64,000 nt of DNA from Paraburkholderia lycopersici (GCF_900096975.1 NZ_FMYQ01000020.1:62001-126000), one strand, 5' to 3'; counted from the first letter of the stretch, positions 43,964 through 53,081 are shown. Program-made: numbers and translations. The notes: a model not told the origin generated them from the sequence alone.

Positions 43964-44985
43964 CGAAAGCCATTCAGCCGTTCTCCTATCCGACCACCGT
44001 CGCGTTCGTCGACGACAGCGCCGCGTTCCTTTCGAACCTGAGCCTGCAACTCGAACCCGACCTGGCGTTTCGCCTTTTCAGTTCGCCCAACGAAGCGCTG
44101 AAATTTCTCAACGGCCGCGCGGCGCAAGACCGCGCGTCGGAGCCGATCTTCAGCCGCTACCTCGACCGCACCGAGGAAAACGACGCACACCAGGTAATCG
44201 CCATGCGCGTAGACGCGATACGTAGCCTCGTGCATAACGCTGCGCGATTCGAGTCGGTTTCGGTCGTGGTGGTCGATTACGACATGCCGGAGTTGAACGG
44301 CATGGAGTTCTGCCGCCGCATGGACGACCCGTCGATCAAGAAGATCGTGCTCACGGGCAAGGCCGACGAACACGTCGCCGTAAAAAGCTTCAACGAAGGG
44401 CTGATCGACCGTTTCATCCGCAAGCATGAAGTCGATGCGGTGGAAACGCTGAATCAGGCGATCCGCGACATGCAGCGCGCGTATTTCGACCGCTGCTGCA
44501 GCACGGTGCTCGATGCGCTCGCCGTTTCCGAATACGCCTTCCTCAAGGATCATGCGCTCGCCACGCATGTGAAAGATATTGCCGATTCATTGGGCATCGT
44601 CGAACACTATCTCTCGTACCAACCGCACGGACTGCTGATGTTCGACGGCGTCGGCACGCCCTACCTGCTCGTCATCCACACCGACGAATCGCTGCGCGGC
44701 GTGCGCGAGATCGCCGTCGAACAAGGTGCGCCCGCAAGCTTCCTCGCGGAGCTCGACAGCCGACGCAGCCTGCCCTATTTCTGGCTCACCGAAGGCTATT
44801 ACCCGGCGCAGTGCGTGGAGTGGCAGCCGTACATGCACGCCGCTTCCGAATTTCACGGCGACCGGCGCTACCTCTATGCCGTCGTGAAGAAGCCCGCGGG
44901 GCTCGCGCTCGACAATGTCCTGCCTTACGACAAGCATCTCGACCAGCTCGATCGCGAGATCCAGGCGGCGTGGGATTCGCCCTGA
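43960..44985 (+). CDS. LqsR-like response regulator of the alpha-hydroxyketone system
   Basis: A 341-residue protein with an N-terminal receiver: acidic pair D18/D19 (VAFVDDSAAF), probable phospho-acceptor D106 (VVVVDYDMPELNGMEF), then LTGKADEHVA and a Lys in FIRKHE. Between strand 1 and D106 the receiver is about 45 residues longer than usual. The C-terminal 170 residues (LGIVEHYLSYQPHGLLMFDG, LPYFWLTEGYYPAQCVEW) match no common output domain I know and lack an obvious HTH, as in LqsR of Legionella. It is translated with the kinase gene and faces the synthase gene. Confidence 0.82.
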   Translation: MTKAIQPFSYPTTVAFVDDSAAFLSNLSLQLEPDLAFRLFSSPNEALKFLNGRAAQDRASEPIFSRYLDRTEENDAHQVIAMRVDAIRSLVHNAARFESVSVVVVDYDMPELNGMEFCRRMDDPSIKKIVLTGKADEHVAVKSFNEGLIDRFIRKHEVDAVETLNQAIRDMQRAYFDRCCSTVLDALAVSEYAFLKDHALATHVKDIADSLGIVEHYLSYQPHGLLMFDGVGTPYLLVIHTDESLRGVREIAVEQGAPASFLAELDSRRSLPYFWLTEGYYPAQCVEWQPYMHAASEFHGDRRYLYAVVKKPAGLALDNVLPYDKHLDQLDREIQAAWDSP

Positions 44986-45000
44986 TTCCCGGACCCGAAT

Positions 45001-45020
45001 GCAGCCCGTGTTCGGGCTGC
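45001..45020. terminator. Hairpin between convergent response-regulator and synthase genes
   Basis: GCAGCCCG and CGGGCTGC form a perfect 8-bp stem around TGTT, between two convergent stops. No U-run; a shared terminator is plausible. Confidence 0.5.
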
Positions 45021-45069
45021 TCCCCACGCCAACGCTGTCTCGCTCCACGCCGCCTCAACCGCGCATGAT

Positions 45070-46371
45070 TCAGGCCGCCACGGCCACCATCGGCATGTTC
45101 ACTACGGCCTGCGGCACGCGCCCGCGCGCGCGACCCGCATGGCGCTCGTTGCGGCGCGTGGACGGCCAGTTCCACATTTGCACTTCGTCGCGAATCTCCT
45201 CGCACACGTCGACGAGGCGCTCGAGTTCCTGCTCGCCCAGCGCCGCATTCAGTGAAAGCCGCACGAGCGAGCGGTTCTGCGCCGTGGCGGGCGCACAGAA
45301 CACCGAGCCGAAGATGCCGCGCGCTTCGAGCGCGTCGCGCAGCATGATCGTCTGCGGTTCCGGCCCGGCTTCGAGCGCGATGATCTGCGTTTCGCTGCCG
45401 TTCAGGTTGTAGCCGAGTTCGGCAAGGCGCGCGCGCACGTATCGCGCGTTGGCCGCGACGCGCGCACGGCGCCAGTCTTCGCGCTCGATCACGTCGAGCG
45501 TCGCCGCGAGACCCGCCGTTTCATGAGGCAGCAGCGTCGAACTGAAGATGGCGGGCAGCGCCTCACACTTGAAATACTCCTGAAAGCGGCGCGAGCAACT
45601 GATGATGCCGGCGCGCCCCGCAAAGGCCTTGGCGAGACTGGCAGTGCGAAAATGCACGCGGTCGGCGAGTCCGAGTTCGGCCACGAGTCCCGCGCCGTGC
45701 GGGCCGTGCGTGCCGAGCGAATGCGATTCGTCGACGACCAGCACGCAGTCGTGCTCGGCGCACACGTCGGCTATGGCCGTGAGCGGCGCCACGCTGCCGT
45801 TCGTGCTGTACACCGAATCGACGATCACGATGCCCGCCCCGTAGCGCTGGATGCGCTGCTCCAGATGATCGACGTCGTTGTGGAAGAAGCTGATTGCGCG
45901 CGCGCCCGCGCTGCGTATGCCTTCCCACAGCGACATATGCGCCATCATGTCGACGTACACCGGCGTCTGCGCATTGGCGATCGACTGGATAAGGCCCGTA
46001 TTCGCCGCAAAGCCCGACTGGCACAGCACGCTCGCTTCAGCCCCCATGTATGTCGCGAAGCGGTCTTCGAGCGCGAGTTGCGGGCAATCGTCGCCGTGCA
46101 AAAACACGCCGGACATCAGAAGCCCGTTGCCTTCCGAGCGGATGCTCATGCACATTGCATCGAGAATCTCGGGATGCCGCGCTATCGAAAGGTAATCGTT
46201 GCTCGACAGGTGCAAGGCGTCGGCATCCGCAACGCGACCCTTCATGATGTGCCCCCCGGACCAGCTTTCCTGCACGCGTTCGGTGTAATAGCGATCCACG
46301 CGTGCGGCGAGGAATGCGGGCAATGCTGCATCGTTGTTATGTGCGCTACGCCAGTTGCTGCCAACTTTCAT
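45070..46371 (-). CDS. CqsA/LqsA/JqsA-like autoinducer synthase
   Basis: A 433-residue PLP enzyme of the alpha-oxoamine synthase fold that makes alpha-aminoketone/alpha-hydroxyketone autoinducers from an acyl-CoA and an amino acid or SAM. Seen: SGVFLHGDDCPQLALEDRFA (residues 88-107), VDESHSLGTHGPHGAG from 213 with PLP-binding Asp214 and His217, and the PLP lysine K248 in FRTASLAKAFAGRAG. The early HLSSNDYLSIARHP is the family hallmark. The C-terminus is about 40 residues longer than V. cholerae CqsA and very basic. AAGGAGCCTGAG precedes the ATG. Convergent with its sensor and regulator. Confidence 0.88.
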   Translation of the reverse strand: MKVGSNWRSAHNNDAALPAFLAARVDRYYTERVQESWSGGHIMKGRVADADALHLSSNDYLSIARHPEILDAMCMSIRSEGNGLLMSGVFLHGDDCPQLALEDRFATYMGAEASVLCQSGFAANTGLIQSIANAQTPVYVDMMAHMSLWEGIRSAGARAISFFHNDVDHLEQRIQRYGAGIVIVDSVYSTNGSVAPLTAIADVCAEHDCVLVVDESHSLGTHGPHGAGLVAELGLADRVHFRTASLAKAFAGRAGIISCSRRFQEYFKCEALPAIFSSTLLPHETAGLAATLDVIEREDWRRARVAANARYVRARLAELGYNLNGSETQIIALEAGPEPQTIMLRDALEARGIFGSVFCAPATAQNRSLVRLSLNAALGEQELERLVDVCEEIRDEVQMWNWPSTRRNERHAGRARGRVPQAVVNMPMVAVAA

Positions 46372-46999
46372 CTCAGGCTCCTTGTGGTTGAAAGCCTGCC
46401 CCGGTGGCGACTTGCCTGGTTAGAACGATTTCCGGAAGGCAGGCCCGTAATGCGTCCGCAACGAGACGACACGCGCGATGGGGCATGACGTGAACGTCCC
46501 GGCAACGGACTTTTGAATGTGGGTGTCGCGACGGCTGGCGAGCGCGTGAGTCGCGGCGCGCGGCGGGGGCGGTCCCGTCCGGCGGCGCCAGAGCGCGCTT
46601 GATTGCGGTGCTTCGAACGAAAGCGCGAACGAAGGCGCGCGCGATTTCGGAAACCAATACGGGCGCCGGGCGCCGGGAGCAGGCGCCTTCATATCCGCAC
46701 GAATCGCGCTTTGCGTGATCGCCACTGGTTACAAGGGAAGAAACGCCTGTTCGAAATAGGAGGCGCGCCACGAAGGCCATCGAGGCCATGCACGTCGTGT
46801 AGCGAAAATATCCTTTCGTTGCACGAAACGTCAGTCGCGCCATGGATAATTATCGTTTAAAAACAGCGCTATTACGGCTTTCGTGGCGCGCAACTATGCG
46901 TGGCGCATGGAGAATTGACAAGGTTTTGCGCGGCGCGCCGCTAAGGGCGCACGCACTCATTCACATCGCATAGATCGCGCGAAGCGGAGCGACAAAACG
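46372..46999. other. Upstream region of the autoinducer synthase gene
   Basis: About 630 bases without a convincing gene, between the leftward diguanylate cyclase gene and the synthase. The part around 46810-46880 is relatively AT-rich and is the best place for the synthase promoter. Open frames on both strands look like chance frames in GC-rich DNA. No strong repeat found. Confidence 0.4.
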
Positions 47000-48193
47000 T
47001 CAGGTGGCGACCACGCGGTCGCGCCCGCGCGTCTTCGCGACATAAAGCGCGGCGTCGGCGCGCGCCATCAGCGTGGCGAGTGTGTCTTGCGCCTGAAGCT
47101 CGTCCACGCCGGCGCTGAACGTGAGGCCTTCGTGGCCGCCCTGCGTGGATTCGTGCAGACTCGCATCGGCGCCGCGGCGCACGGAGAGAGTCAAAACGCG
47201 CAGTTCATCAAGGCGTCTTACGGCATCGTCGCGCGCCACACCCACGAAGAACAGCCCGAATTCCTCACCGCCCAGGCGGCCGAACAGGTCCGAATTGCGC
47301 ACACCGCTCATCGCGATGCGGCAGAACTGCGCAAGGACACGGTCCCCTGCGGCATGCCCGTAGCGGTCGTTGATGGACTTGAAGTGGTCGATATCGACAA
47401 TGGCCAGCGCGACGCGCTGGCCCTCGAGGCGCGCGGCATCGAGCAGTGCCCCCGCCTGGGCAAGAAAGGCGCGACGCGTGAGGGCGCCCGTCAACTCGTC
47501 CTGGTTCGCGAGCCGTTCGAGGCGCTCGGCCATGCGGTCGTGTGCGAGCAGAACCATGCCGATCGAGAGCGACGGCAGGACGAGAATGCCAAGCGCGAGC
47601 CATGCCACGTTGAGCGGCGTGAAGTCGAGCAACCCATATTGCTTCACGAAGCCGCCGCCATACATCGCGCCGCGCAACGCGTGCGCGAAGGCGCCAAGCC
47701 ATGCCGCCAGCATCACGAAGCGATAGCTGTATACGGGGCGGCCAGGCGGCCGGCAACGCAGCGCAAGCCAGCCGATCGACGTGTAGATGGCAGCGTGAAA
47801 AGCGGAGACGACCGCTACGCGCGCGCCGAGACTCGGCGTGACCCAATACCACCAGGCGATGCCCATTGCGAGCGCAACGATTCCCGCGTAGGCGAGCGGG
47901 ACGCGCGGCTCAAGCCCGAAGAACTGGCGACAGCCTTCGAACACGCGCACGATGGCAAGCGCCAGCAAGGTATTCGAAACGAAGACGGTGAGAACGGGCA
48001 CGCCCAACCGCTGGAGGCCCGCGAGCAGCAGCGCCACGCTCGCCATCACATAGGCGCCGATCCAGCGCCCGACGCCGGGAATCCCCGCAGGCCGCAGCGA
48101 ACCGAGGATGGACAGGCTCATGATGCTCGAAAGCACTGTGACGAGAAGAATATTGACCGGATCTAGCATGTGCAGCGGTTCGCCTGAGGCCAT
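47000..48193 (-). CDS. Membrane-bound diguanylate cyclase (GGDEF)
   Basis: A 397-residue inner-membrane enzyme. Seven or so hydrophobic helices fill residues 10-220, then the GGDEF domain has DELTGALTRRAF at its start, the allosteric-type and Mg-binding segment IVDIDHFKSINDRYGHAAGD, and the active-site RLGGEEFGLFF. It should make cyclic-di-GMP from GTP in response to an unknown signal. The ATG at 48193 is given; an ATG eight codons on (48169) is equally possible. It lies alone, upstream of small cytosolic genes in the other direction. Confidence 0.9.
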   Translation of the reverse strand: MASGEPLHMLDPVNILLVTVLSSIMSLSILGSLRPAGIPGVGRWIGAYVMASVALLLAGLQRLGVPVLTVFVSNTLLALAIVRVFEGCRQFFGLEPRVPLAYAGIVALAMGIAWWYWVTPSLGARVAVVSAFHAAIYTSIGWLALRCRPPGRPVYSYRFVMLAAWLGAFAHALRGAMYGGGFVKQYGLLDFTPLNVAWLALGILVLPSLSIGMVLLAHDRMAERLERLANQDELTGALTRRAFLAQAGALLDAARLEGQRVALAIVDIDHFKSINDRYGHAAGDRVLAQFCRIAMSGVRNSDLFGRLGGEEFGLFFVGVARDDAVRRLDELRVLTLSVRRGADASLHESTQGGHEGLTFSAGVDELQAQDTLATLMARADAALYVAKTRGRDRVVAT

Positions 48194-48404
48194 GGCCAGC
48201 CGCCACGCGCTTTACGGGGTGCTGCATGGCTAATCATGGTGGGGTCCGAAGATATGCCCGAGTTTACGGCATCGTTCCGAAAAACATTCGCGTCCCCACT
48301 GTTTCTTTCGCCGAATCGATCCCGGCGCTTGACGAATGCCCCGAAGGCCCGCGACCATGCCTGAGACGCCACGCCGTATTAACTGGAGTCCAAGGAGCCT
48401 TGTC

Positions 48405-48707
48405 ATGACCAAGCATGCGTTGTACGTCGAGCTGCACGCGCAGCCCGGCAAGGAAGAGGAACTGGCGGCCTTTCTCGCGAGCGCGAAGCCGCTGGTCGAT
48501 GCCGAGCCTGCCACGCCGGTCTGGTTCGGCGTGCGCTTCGATGCCCGTACGTTTGCAATCTTCGACGCGTTCGAAGATGCGGCCGGCCGCGACGCCCATT
48601 TGAACGGCCAGGTCGCCGCAGCCCTGATGGCGCATGCGGGCGAACTGCTCGCCGCGCCGCCCCAGATCCGCCGCGCCGACGTTCTCGCCGACAAACTGCC
48701 CGCCTGA
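48405..48707 (+). CDS. Antibiotic biosynthesis monooxygenase (ABM) domain protein
   Basis: A 100-residue ferredoxin-like-fold protein. ALYVELHAQPGKEEELAAFL and WFGVRFDARTFAIFDAFEDA are as in the ABM family, which includes quinol monooxygenases and small stress proteins. AAGGAG precedes the ATG at 48405. Catalysis is not certain. Nothing in the flanks fixes its role. Confidence 0.85.
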   Translation: MTKHALYVELHAQPGKEEELAAFLASAKPLVDAEPATPVWFGVRFDARTFAIFDAFEDAAGRDAHLNGQVAAALMAHAGELLAAPPQIRRADVLADKLPA

Positions 48708-48851
48708 AATCGAAGCAAGCCCGGTTGCGTGCCACCCCTGCGCAGGCCGCCGCCCGTCCCGTGCCCGCTGTGCTGGTAAAAAATGCCCAAACGGGAAACC
48801 AGGGCAGGAATGCTACCTGCGGAGGAGCGTCCGACCTTCGAGGAGACACCG

Positions 48852-49145
48852 ATGAAGCCCGCTTGCGATACGACCCACGGCACCCGTCACGGCACAGCGC
48901 GCGCCGACGCCGAAGCGCTGAGCGCGCGCGTGCTGCACGCACTGGAGCGCGTGAACTGGCCAGCACACCTGGCCACACTGATCAAAAGCGCCGAACGCAG
49001 CGGCGCGCCGCACGAGGTGATCGAAGCCCTGGAACACCTGCCCGACGAGGTCTTCGGCAGTTTTCCCGAGGTGTCGGCATCGATCATCGCGGCGCGACTG
49101 CGTAAGCCCGGCAACGCCCAACGAGACTCGGCGGCGCAGGAATGA
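48852..49145 (+). CDS. DUF2795 family protein
   Basis: A 97-residue soluble protein. The family core is VLHALERVNWPAHLATLIKS with APHEVIEALEHLPDEVFGSF, the DUF2795 pattern of small helical proteins. Function unknown. GAGGAGACACC precedes the ATG at 48852. It lies between the ABM gene and a stand-alone receiver gene, all rightward. Confidence 0.83.
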   Translation: MKPACDTTHGTRHGTARADAEALSARVLHALERVNWPAHLATLIKSAERSGAPHEVIEALEHLPDEVFGSFPEVSASIIAARLRKPGNAQRDSAAQE

Positions 49146-49295
49146 ACCGACGCACCCTGTCCGCGCCAGCCGTCCTGGGAACATAAATTGCGCGCTTCGC
49201 ACCGACCGCCGGGCACGCTCGGTCCGCCGCGATGCGCTCGCGAAGAACAAAGGCACGGCCGCCGCGATCGGCCGCGCCGCTCAGGTAAAAGACGT

Positions 49296-49646
49296 ATGGC
49301 TACCGTATTGCTCGTCGACGACGACACCAACGCACTCGATGCGCTCAAGGAACTGGTCGGTCAGGAAGGTTATCGGGTCAGAACTGCGGGAGACGGTTCC
49401 GACGCGTTGCAAAGTGCGCTCGACGATCCACCCGATGTGGTGATCTCCGACTGCATGATGCCCCGCATGGACGGCCTCGCGCTCATGCGTGCCATGCGGC
49501 GCAGCACCACGCTCGCGAACGTGCCGCTCGTGCTCGTCTCGGCCCTCGTCACCCCTCCCGCCGACGCAGACGTCGTGGGCTTCCTGCGCAAGCCTTTCGC
49601 AGTCTCGCAACTGCTCGACATTCTGCGGCGCGTGGCTGCGCCCTGA
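49296..49646 (+). CDS. Single-domain response regulator
   Basis: A 116-residue receiver. The acidic cluster is in VLLVDDDTNALDALKEL, the phospho-acceptor Asp in DVVISDCMMPRMDGLALM, and the switch Ser and Lys are in VLVSALVTPP and GFLRKPFAVSQLL. There is no output domain, so it must act on a partner protein, as CheY-like proteins do. No kinase is adjacent; the nearest kinase is the quorum-sensing sensor 5 kb away. Confidence 0.9.
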   Translation: MATVLLVDDDTNALDALKELVGQEGYRVRTAGDGSDALQSALDDPPDVVISDCMMPRMDGLALMRAMRRSTTLANVPLVLVSALVTPPADADVVGFLRKPFAVSQLLDILRRVAAP

Positions 49647-49728
49647 CGGGATCGAAGGACTGCGGCGCCGTATGAACGATTTACATCATCGTTGTCGTGC
49701 TTCGCGCGATTTTTACAGGCGCATGAGG

Positions 49729-49752
49729 CACATCCCCAATCACATCCCCAAT
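49729..49752. repeat. Tandem duplication of CACATCCCCAAT
   Basis: Two exact 12-base copies in tandem in the gap before the small hydrophilic protein gene. No function can be assigned. Confidence 0.5.
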
Positions 49753-49892
49753 CGTTCATGTTGATTCGGTTTCCTGATGATCGATGCGCGTACCGTTCAC
49801 GTCGAGGCATGGCCGATGCTGGAGCAACAGCGTGGCCGGCATGTGCGCCGGTATGGGATCGAACCCTCAAGCTGACTGCACGGAGGACCGAC

Positions 49893-50099
49893 ATGAGTGA
49901 ATACGCAGGCCGCTCGCACGACGAACGCGTGGCGCAGCGCAAGCGCGAGAAACAGCGCGCCCTGGAACCGCCCGGCGGAGAGATGGCCGTGCACGGCACG
50001 GCCCCCGACGCGACCCACAGCAGCGGTGAACTCTCACAGCAAGGCAAGGAAGTGTGGCGCAGGGGCGCGGGCATCGACGGCGGCGGCAAGAGCAACTGA
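49893..50099 (+). CDS. Small hydrophilic protein
   Basis: A 68-residue, highly charged, Gly-rich protein without hydrophobic segments (SHDERVAQRKREKQRALEPP, then GKEVWRRGAGIDGGGKSN). It resembles small stress-induced disordered proteins but I cannot name a family. CGGAGGACCGAC precedes the ATG at 49893. The PRC-barrel gene follows after 67 bases and may be cotranscribed. Confidence 0.65.
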   Translation: MSEYAGRSHDERVAQRKREKQRALEPPGGEMAVHGTAPDATHSSGELSQQGKEVWRRGAGIDGGGKSN

Positions 50100-50166
50100 C
50101 TTCCCGGGCATGGGCCACGCGCATCCATGCGCCCGGCCCCCCCTCCCCATGGACAAGGAGAACATC

Positions 50167-50676
50167 ATGGCCTACTCGCAAACTCCACACGGTTCCGCGC
50201 CGCGCAGCGGCGACGGCGCGCGCATTGTCGGCCGCGACCGCTCGGCGACGCCGGGCCCCGGCCCCGGGATCATGGCCGCCAGCACGCTCGACAGCGATCG
50301 CGTGCTGAGTTCGGACGGCGACGAAGTCGGCAAGGTCAAGGAGATCATGCTCGACGTCGAGAGCGGCCGCATTGCCTATATGGTGATGTCGAGCGGCGGC
50401 TTTCTCGGCATCGGCGACAAACTGCTCGCGGTGCCATGGAACGCGCTCACGCTCGATGCGGACCGAAAGTGTTTCGTCATCGCGCTCGACTCCGGGCGCG
50501 TGAAGAACGCGCCCGGCTTCGACAAGGGCCACTGGCCCTCGATGGCCGACCGCACCTGGGCCAGTTCCGTACATCAGTACTACGGCCGCGAGCCCTACTG
50601 GAGCGACGATGCGACGAGCCTGCCGCTGGAAGCCCCGGGTAGCGAGCCGCCTGAAGCCGGCGGCGTGAAGCTCTGA
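50167..50676 (+). CDS. PRC-barrel domain protein
   Basis: A 169-residue protein. The PRC-barrel region is VLSSDGDEVGKVKEIMLDVE, followed by RIAYMVMSSGGFLGIGDKLL and VPWNALTLDADRKCFVIALD. Such stand-alone domains bind RNA or other proteins; here function is unknown. The C-terminal 50 residues contain many aromatic residues (HWPSMADRTWASSVHQYYGR). The ATG at 50167 has AAGGAG six bases upstream; an ATG six codons earlier is less likely. Confidence 0.86.
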   Translation: MAYSQTPHGSAPRSGDGARIVGRDRSATPGPGPGIMAASTLDSDRVLSSDGDEVGKVKEIMLDVESGRIAYMVMSSGGFLGIGDKLLAVPWNALTLDADRKCFVIALDSGRVKNAPGFDKGHWPSMADRTWASSVHQYYGREPYWSDDATSLPLEAPGSEPPEAGGVKL

Positions 50677-50859
50677 CGGAAACGGCCTGTCTCATGGCGG
50701 GCCGTATCGCCTCTCCTCATTTAATGAGCATATCGAACCATATGGCCGTGCGACGGCTCAATTCGCGCATGGTTTCGAAACTTCCCCGTTTTGCGCATTT
50801 TCGCCGCCAACGTGTCATGCTGGCGCTTGCGAGTACAACGAGAAGAACGCGAGCTCACC

Positions 50860-52992
50860 ATGACATCGATGGACCGCCGTGACTTCCTGCGCGCCGCCGC
50901 AGCGGGGGCGGCACTCAACCTCTTTCCACCCGCCATCCAGCGGGCGCTCGCCATTCCCGCAAACAACGCAACCGGCACTCTTGCCGACGTTCAGCACATT
51001 GTGGTCTTCATGCAAGAGAACCGCGCGTTCGATCACTATTTCGGCACCCTTCCCGGTGTGCGTGGGTTCTCGGACCGCATCACGATTCCGCTGCCTGAAG
51101 GCGCGCAAATCTGGGAGCAAAGCGACGGCACGCGCATGCTATTGCCGTTCTATCTCGACAGCCGCGAAGGCAATGCGCTGCTCGCGGGCGGCGCACACAT
51201 GTGGGCCGACGCGCACGCCGCATGGGATCACGGCCGCATGACACATTGGCCGAAGTTCAAGGGCGACGCCTCGATGGGTTATTTTCAGGCCGCCGACCTG
51301 CCGTTTCATTTCGCGCTCGCCAATGCCTTCACGATCTGCGACGCCTACTATTGCTCGCTGCACGGCGGCACCAACTCGAACCGGCTCTTCGTGTTCAGTG
51401 GCACGAACGGCCCCACCGCGTCGCCTCATGCCGTCATCGACAACGACGGTTGGGACAACATCGGCGGGGCGGCTGCCGGCCTGAAATGGACTACTTATCC
51501 AGAACGCCTGCAAGAAGCAGGCATAACGTGGAAGGTCTACGAAAATCAGCCCGATAACTACACGGACAATCCGCTCGTCGGGTTCGCGAGCTATCGCAAG
51601 ACTCACGAGGCAATCGAAGGCTCGCCCAATCTGCCGTGGAAAAGCGAAATGGAGACACGCGCGCCGCTGTACAAAGGCATCGGCAATACGATGCCCGATG
51701 GCGGCTTTCTGCAGGCAATCGAAGACGACATCGCGGCGAACCAGTTGCCCCAGGTAAGCTGGATCATCGCTCCGCAGGCCTACACCGAGCATCCCGCCGT
51801 CTCGACGCCGGGCCAGGGTGCTTACTACATGCAGAAGCTGCTCGATGTGCTTACGCAAAGGCCGGACATCTGGAGCAAGACCGTACTCTTCGTGAACTAC
51901 GACGAAAACGACTGCTTCTTCGATCACATGCCGCCGCCGTGCCCGCCTTCATTGATCGCAGACGGCGTCTACGCCGGCAAGTCCACGGCCAGTACACGCC
52001 ACGAGTACTTCACGGTGCCGAACCCGCCCGGCGACAGCATGCCGGTCAAGCCCGACGGTCTGCCGTTCGGGCCCGGGCCGCGTGTACCGATGATCGTCGT
52101 CTCGTCGTGGAGCACCGGCGGCTACGTCGACTCCGAGGTCTTCGATCACACGTCGGTGCTGCGCTTCATCGAACTGCGCTTCGGCGTGCGCGAGCCAAAC
52201 ATCAGCCCGTGGCGACGCGCCGTGTTCGGCGATCTCACCTCCGCGTTCAACTTCAGCACACCGAACGAACGGCTGTCGCACGCATTCCCGGCACCGTCGA
52301 AGTCTCAGGCCGACGCGCAGAACGCGCAGCAAAACGCCCTCAATCCCGTGCCAGTTCCGCCGCCCGGCGCGCAAGCCGTGCCGCAGCAGGCGCGAATGGC
52401 GCGGCCCTCGCGCGCGCTGCCATATCGCCTTTACGTGGATGCCGTCATCGACGGTCGCCGAAACGAGGTTCGGCTCGAATTTGGTAACGAAGGAACGGCG
52501 GGCGCCGTATTCCACGTGTACGACCGCCTTCACCTCGACAGGACGCCGCGCCGCTACACCGTCGAAGCAGGCAAAACGTTGCGTGACACGTGGACGCCCC
52601 CCGCCTCGGACAATGGCGCATACCGCCTGTGGGTGCCAGGGCCGAACGGCTTGCTTCGTACCTTCGATGGCAATCTTCGCGCGGCCGCGCACGGGCCAGA
52701 TCCCGAGATGCGCGTGCGCCACGACGCTGCCAGCAACGCGATCGTCCTGAGCATGGCAAATCGCGGTCGCGAAGCATCGACTATCGTCGTCGCGTCCAAC
52801 GCGTACCGCAGCGACGGACCTTGGACCTATGGATTGCGCGCCGGCGAGCAGGTTCAGGCGAAGTGGATGCTCGCGGACTCCGGAGGGTGGTACGACTTCA
52901 CGCTCAGCGCGGAAAACGGCGTCGCAAGACGCTTTGCGGGCCGCGTCGAAACCGGAAAGGACAGTGTGAGCGACCCGGCAATGGGAGTTTGA
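50860..52992 (+). CDS. Phosphocholine-specific phospholipase C, Tat-exported
   Basis: A 710-residue secreted enzyme of the PlcN/PlcH type that cleaves phosphatidylcholine or sphingomyelin. A Tat signal with RRDFLRAAAAG lies at residues 5-15 after M1. The phosphoesterase domain has VVFMQENRAFDHYFGTLPGV, HGGTNSNRLFVFSGTNGPT and FVNYDENDCFFDHMPPPCPP. Two C-terminal DUF756-like domains follow after about residue 520 (YRLYVDAVIDGR, YRLWVPGPNGLLRTFDG). Length is typical. Likely a phosphate-scavenging or host-lipid enzyme; no Pho-box was found by eye. Confidence 0.92.
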   Translation: MTSMDRRDFLRAAAAGAALNLFPPAIQRALAIPANNATGTLADVQHIVVFMQENRAFDHYFGTLPGVRGFSDRITIPLPEGAQIWEQSDGTRMLLPFYLDSREGNALLAGGAHMWADAHAAWDHGRMTHWPKFKGDASMGYFQAADLPFHFALANAFTICDAYYCSLHGGTNSNRLFVFSGTNGPTASPHAVIDNDGWDNIGGAAAGLKWTTYPERLQEAGITWKVYENQPDNYTDNPLVGFASYRKTHEAIEGSPNLPWKSEMETRAPLYKGIGNTMPDGGFLQAIEDDIAANQLPQVSWIIAPQAYTEHPAVSTPGQGAYYMQKLLDVLTQRPDIWSKTVLFVNYDENDCFFDHMPPPCPPSLIADGVYAGKSTASTRHEYFTVPNPPGDSMPVKPDGLPFGPGPRVPMIVVSSWSTGGYVDSEVFDHTSVLRFIELRFGVREPNISPWRRAVFGDLTSAFNFSTPNERLSHAFPAPSKSQADAQNAQQNALNPVPVPPPGAQAVPQQARMARPSRALPYRLYVDAVIDGRRNEVRLEFGNEGTAGAVFHVYDRLHLDRTPRRYTVEAGKTLRDTWTPPASDNGAYRLWVPGPNGLLRTFDGNLRAAAHGPDPEMRVRHDAASNAIVLSMANRGREASTIVVASNAYRSDGPWTYGLRAGEQVQAKWMLADSGGWYDFTLSAENGVARRFAGRVETGKDSVSDPAMGV

Positions 52993-53081
52993 GGAGACGC
53001 CAACGCCCCTGCGCAGTACACTGCCGTTTCCCGTCTCGACGTCCGTGCGCTACGCCGCGCCTTCCCACACAAGGAGCCAGA

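Noticed and set aside
46373..46843. A 156-codon leftward frame upstream of the autoinducer synthase
   Set aside because: Arg/Ala-rich, no motif, and it would occupy the likely promoter region.
50677..50859. A Pho-box upstream of the phospholipase C
   Set aside because: No pair of CTGTCAT-like direct repeats with the right spacing was found by eye.
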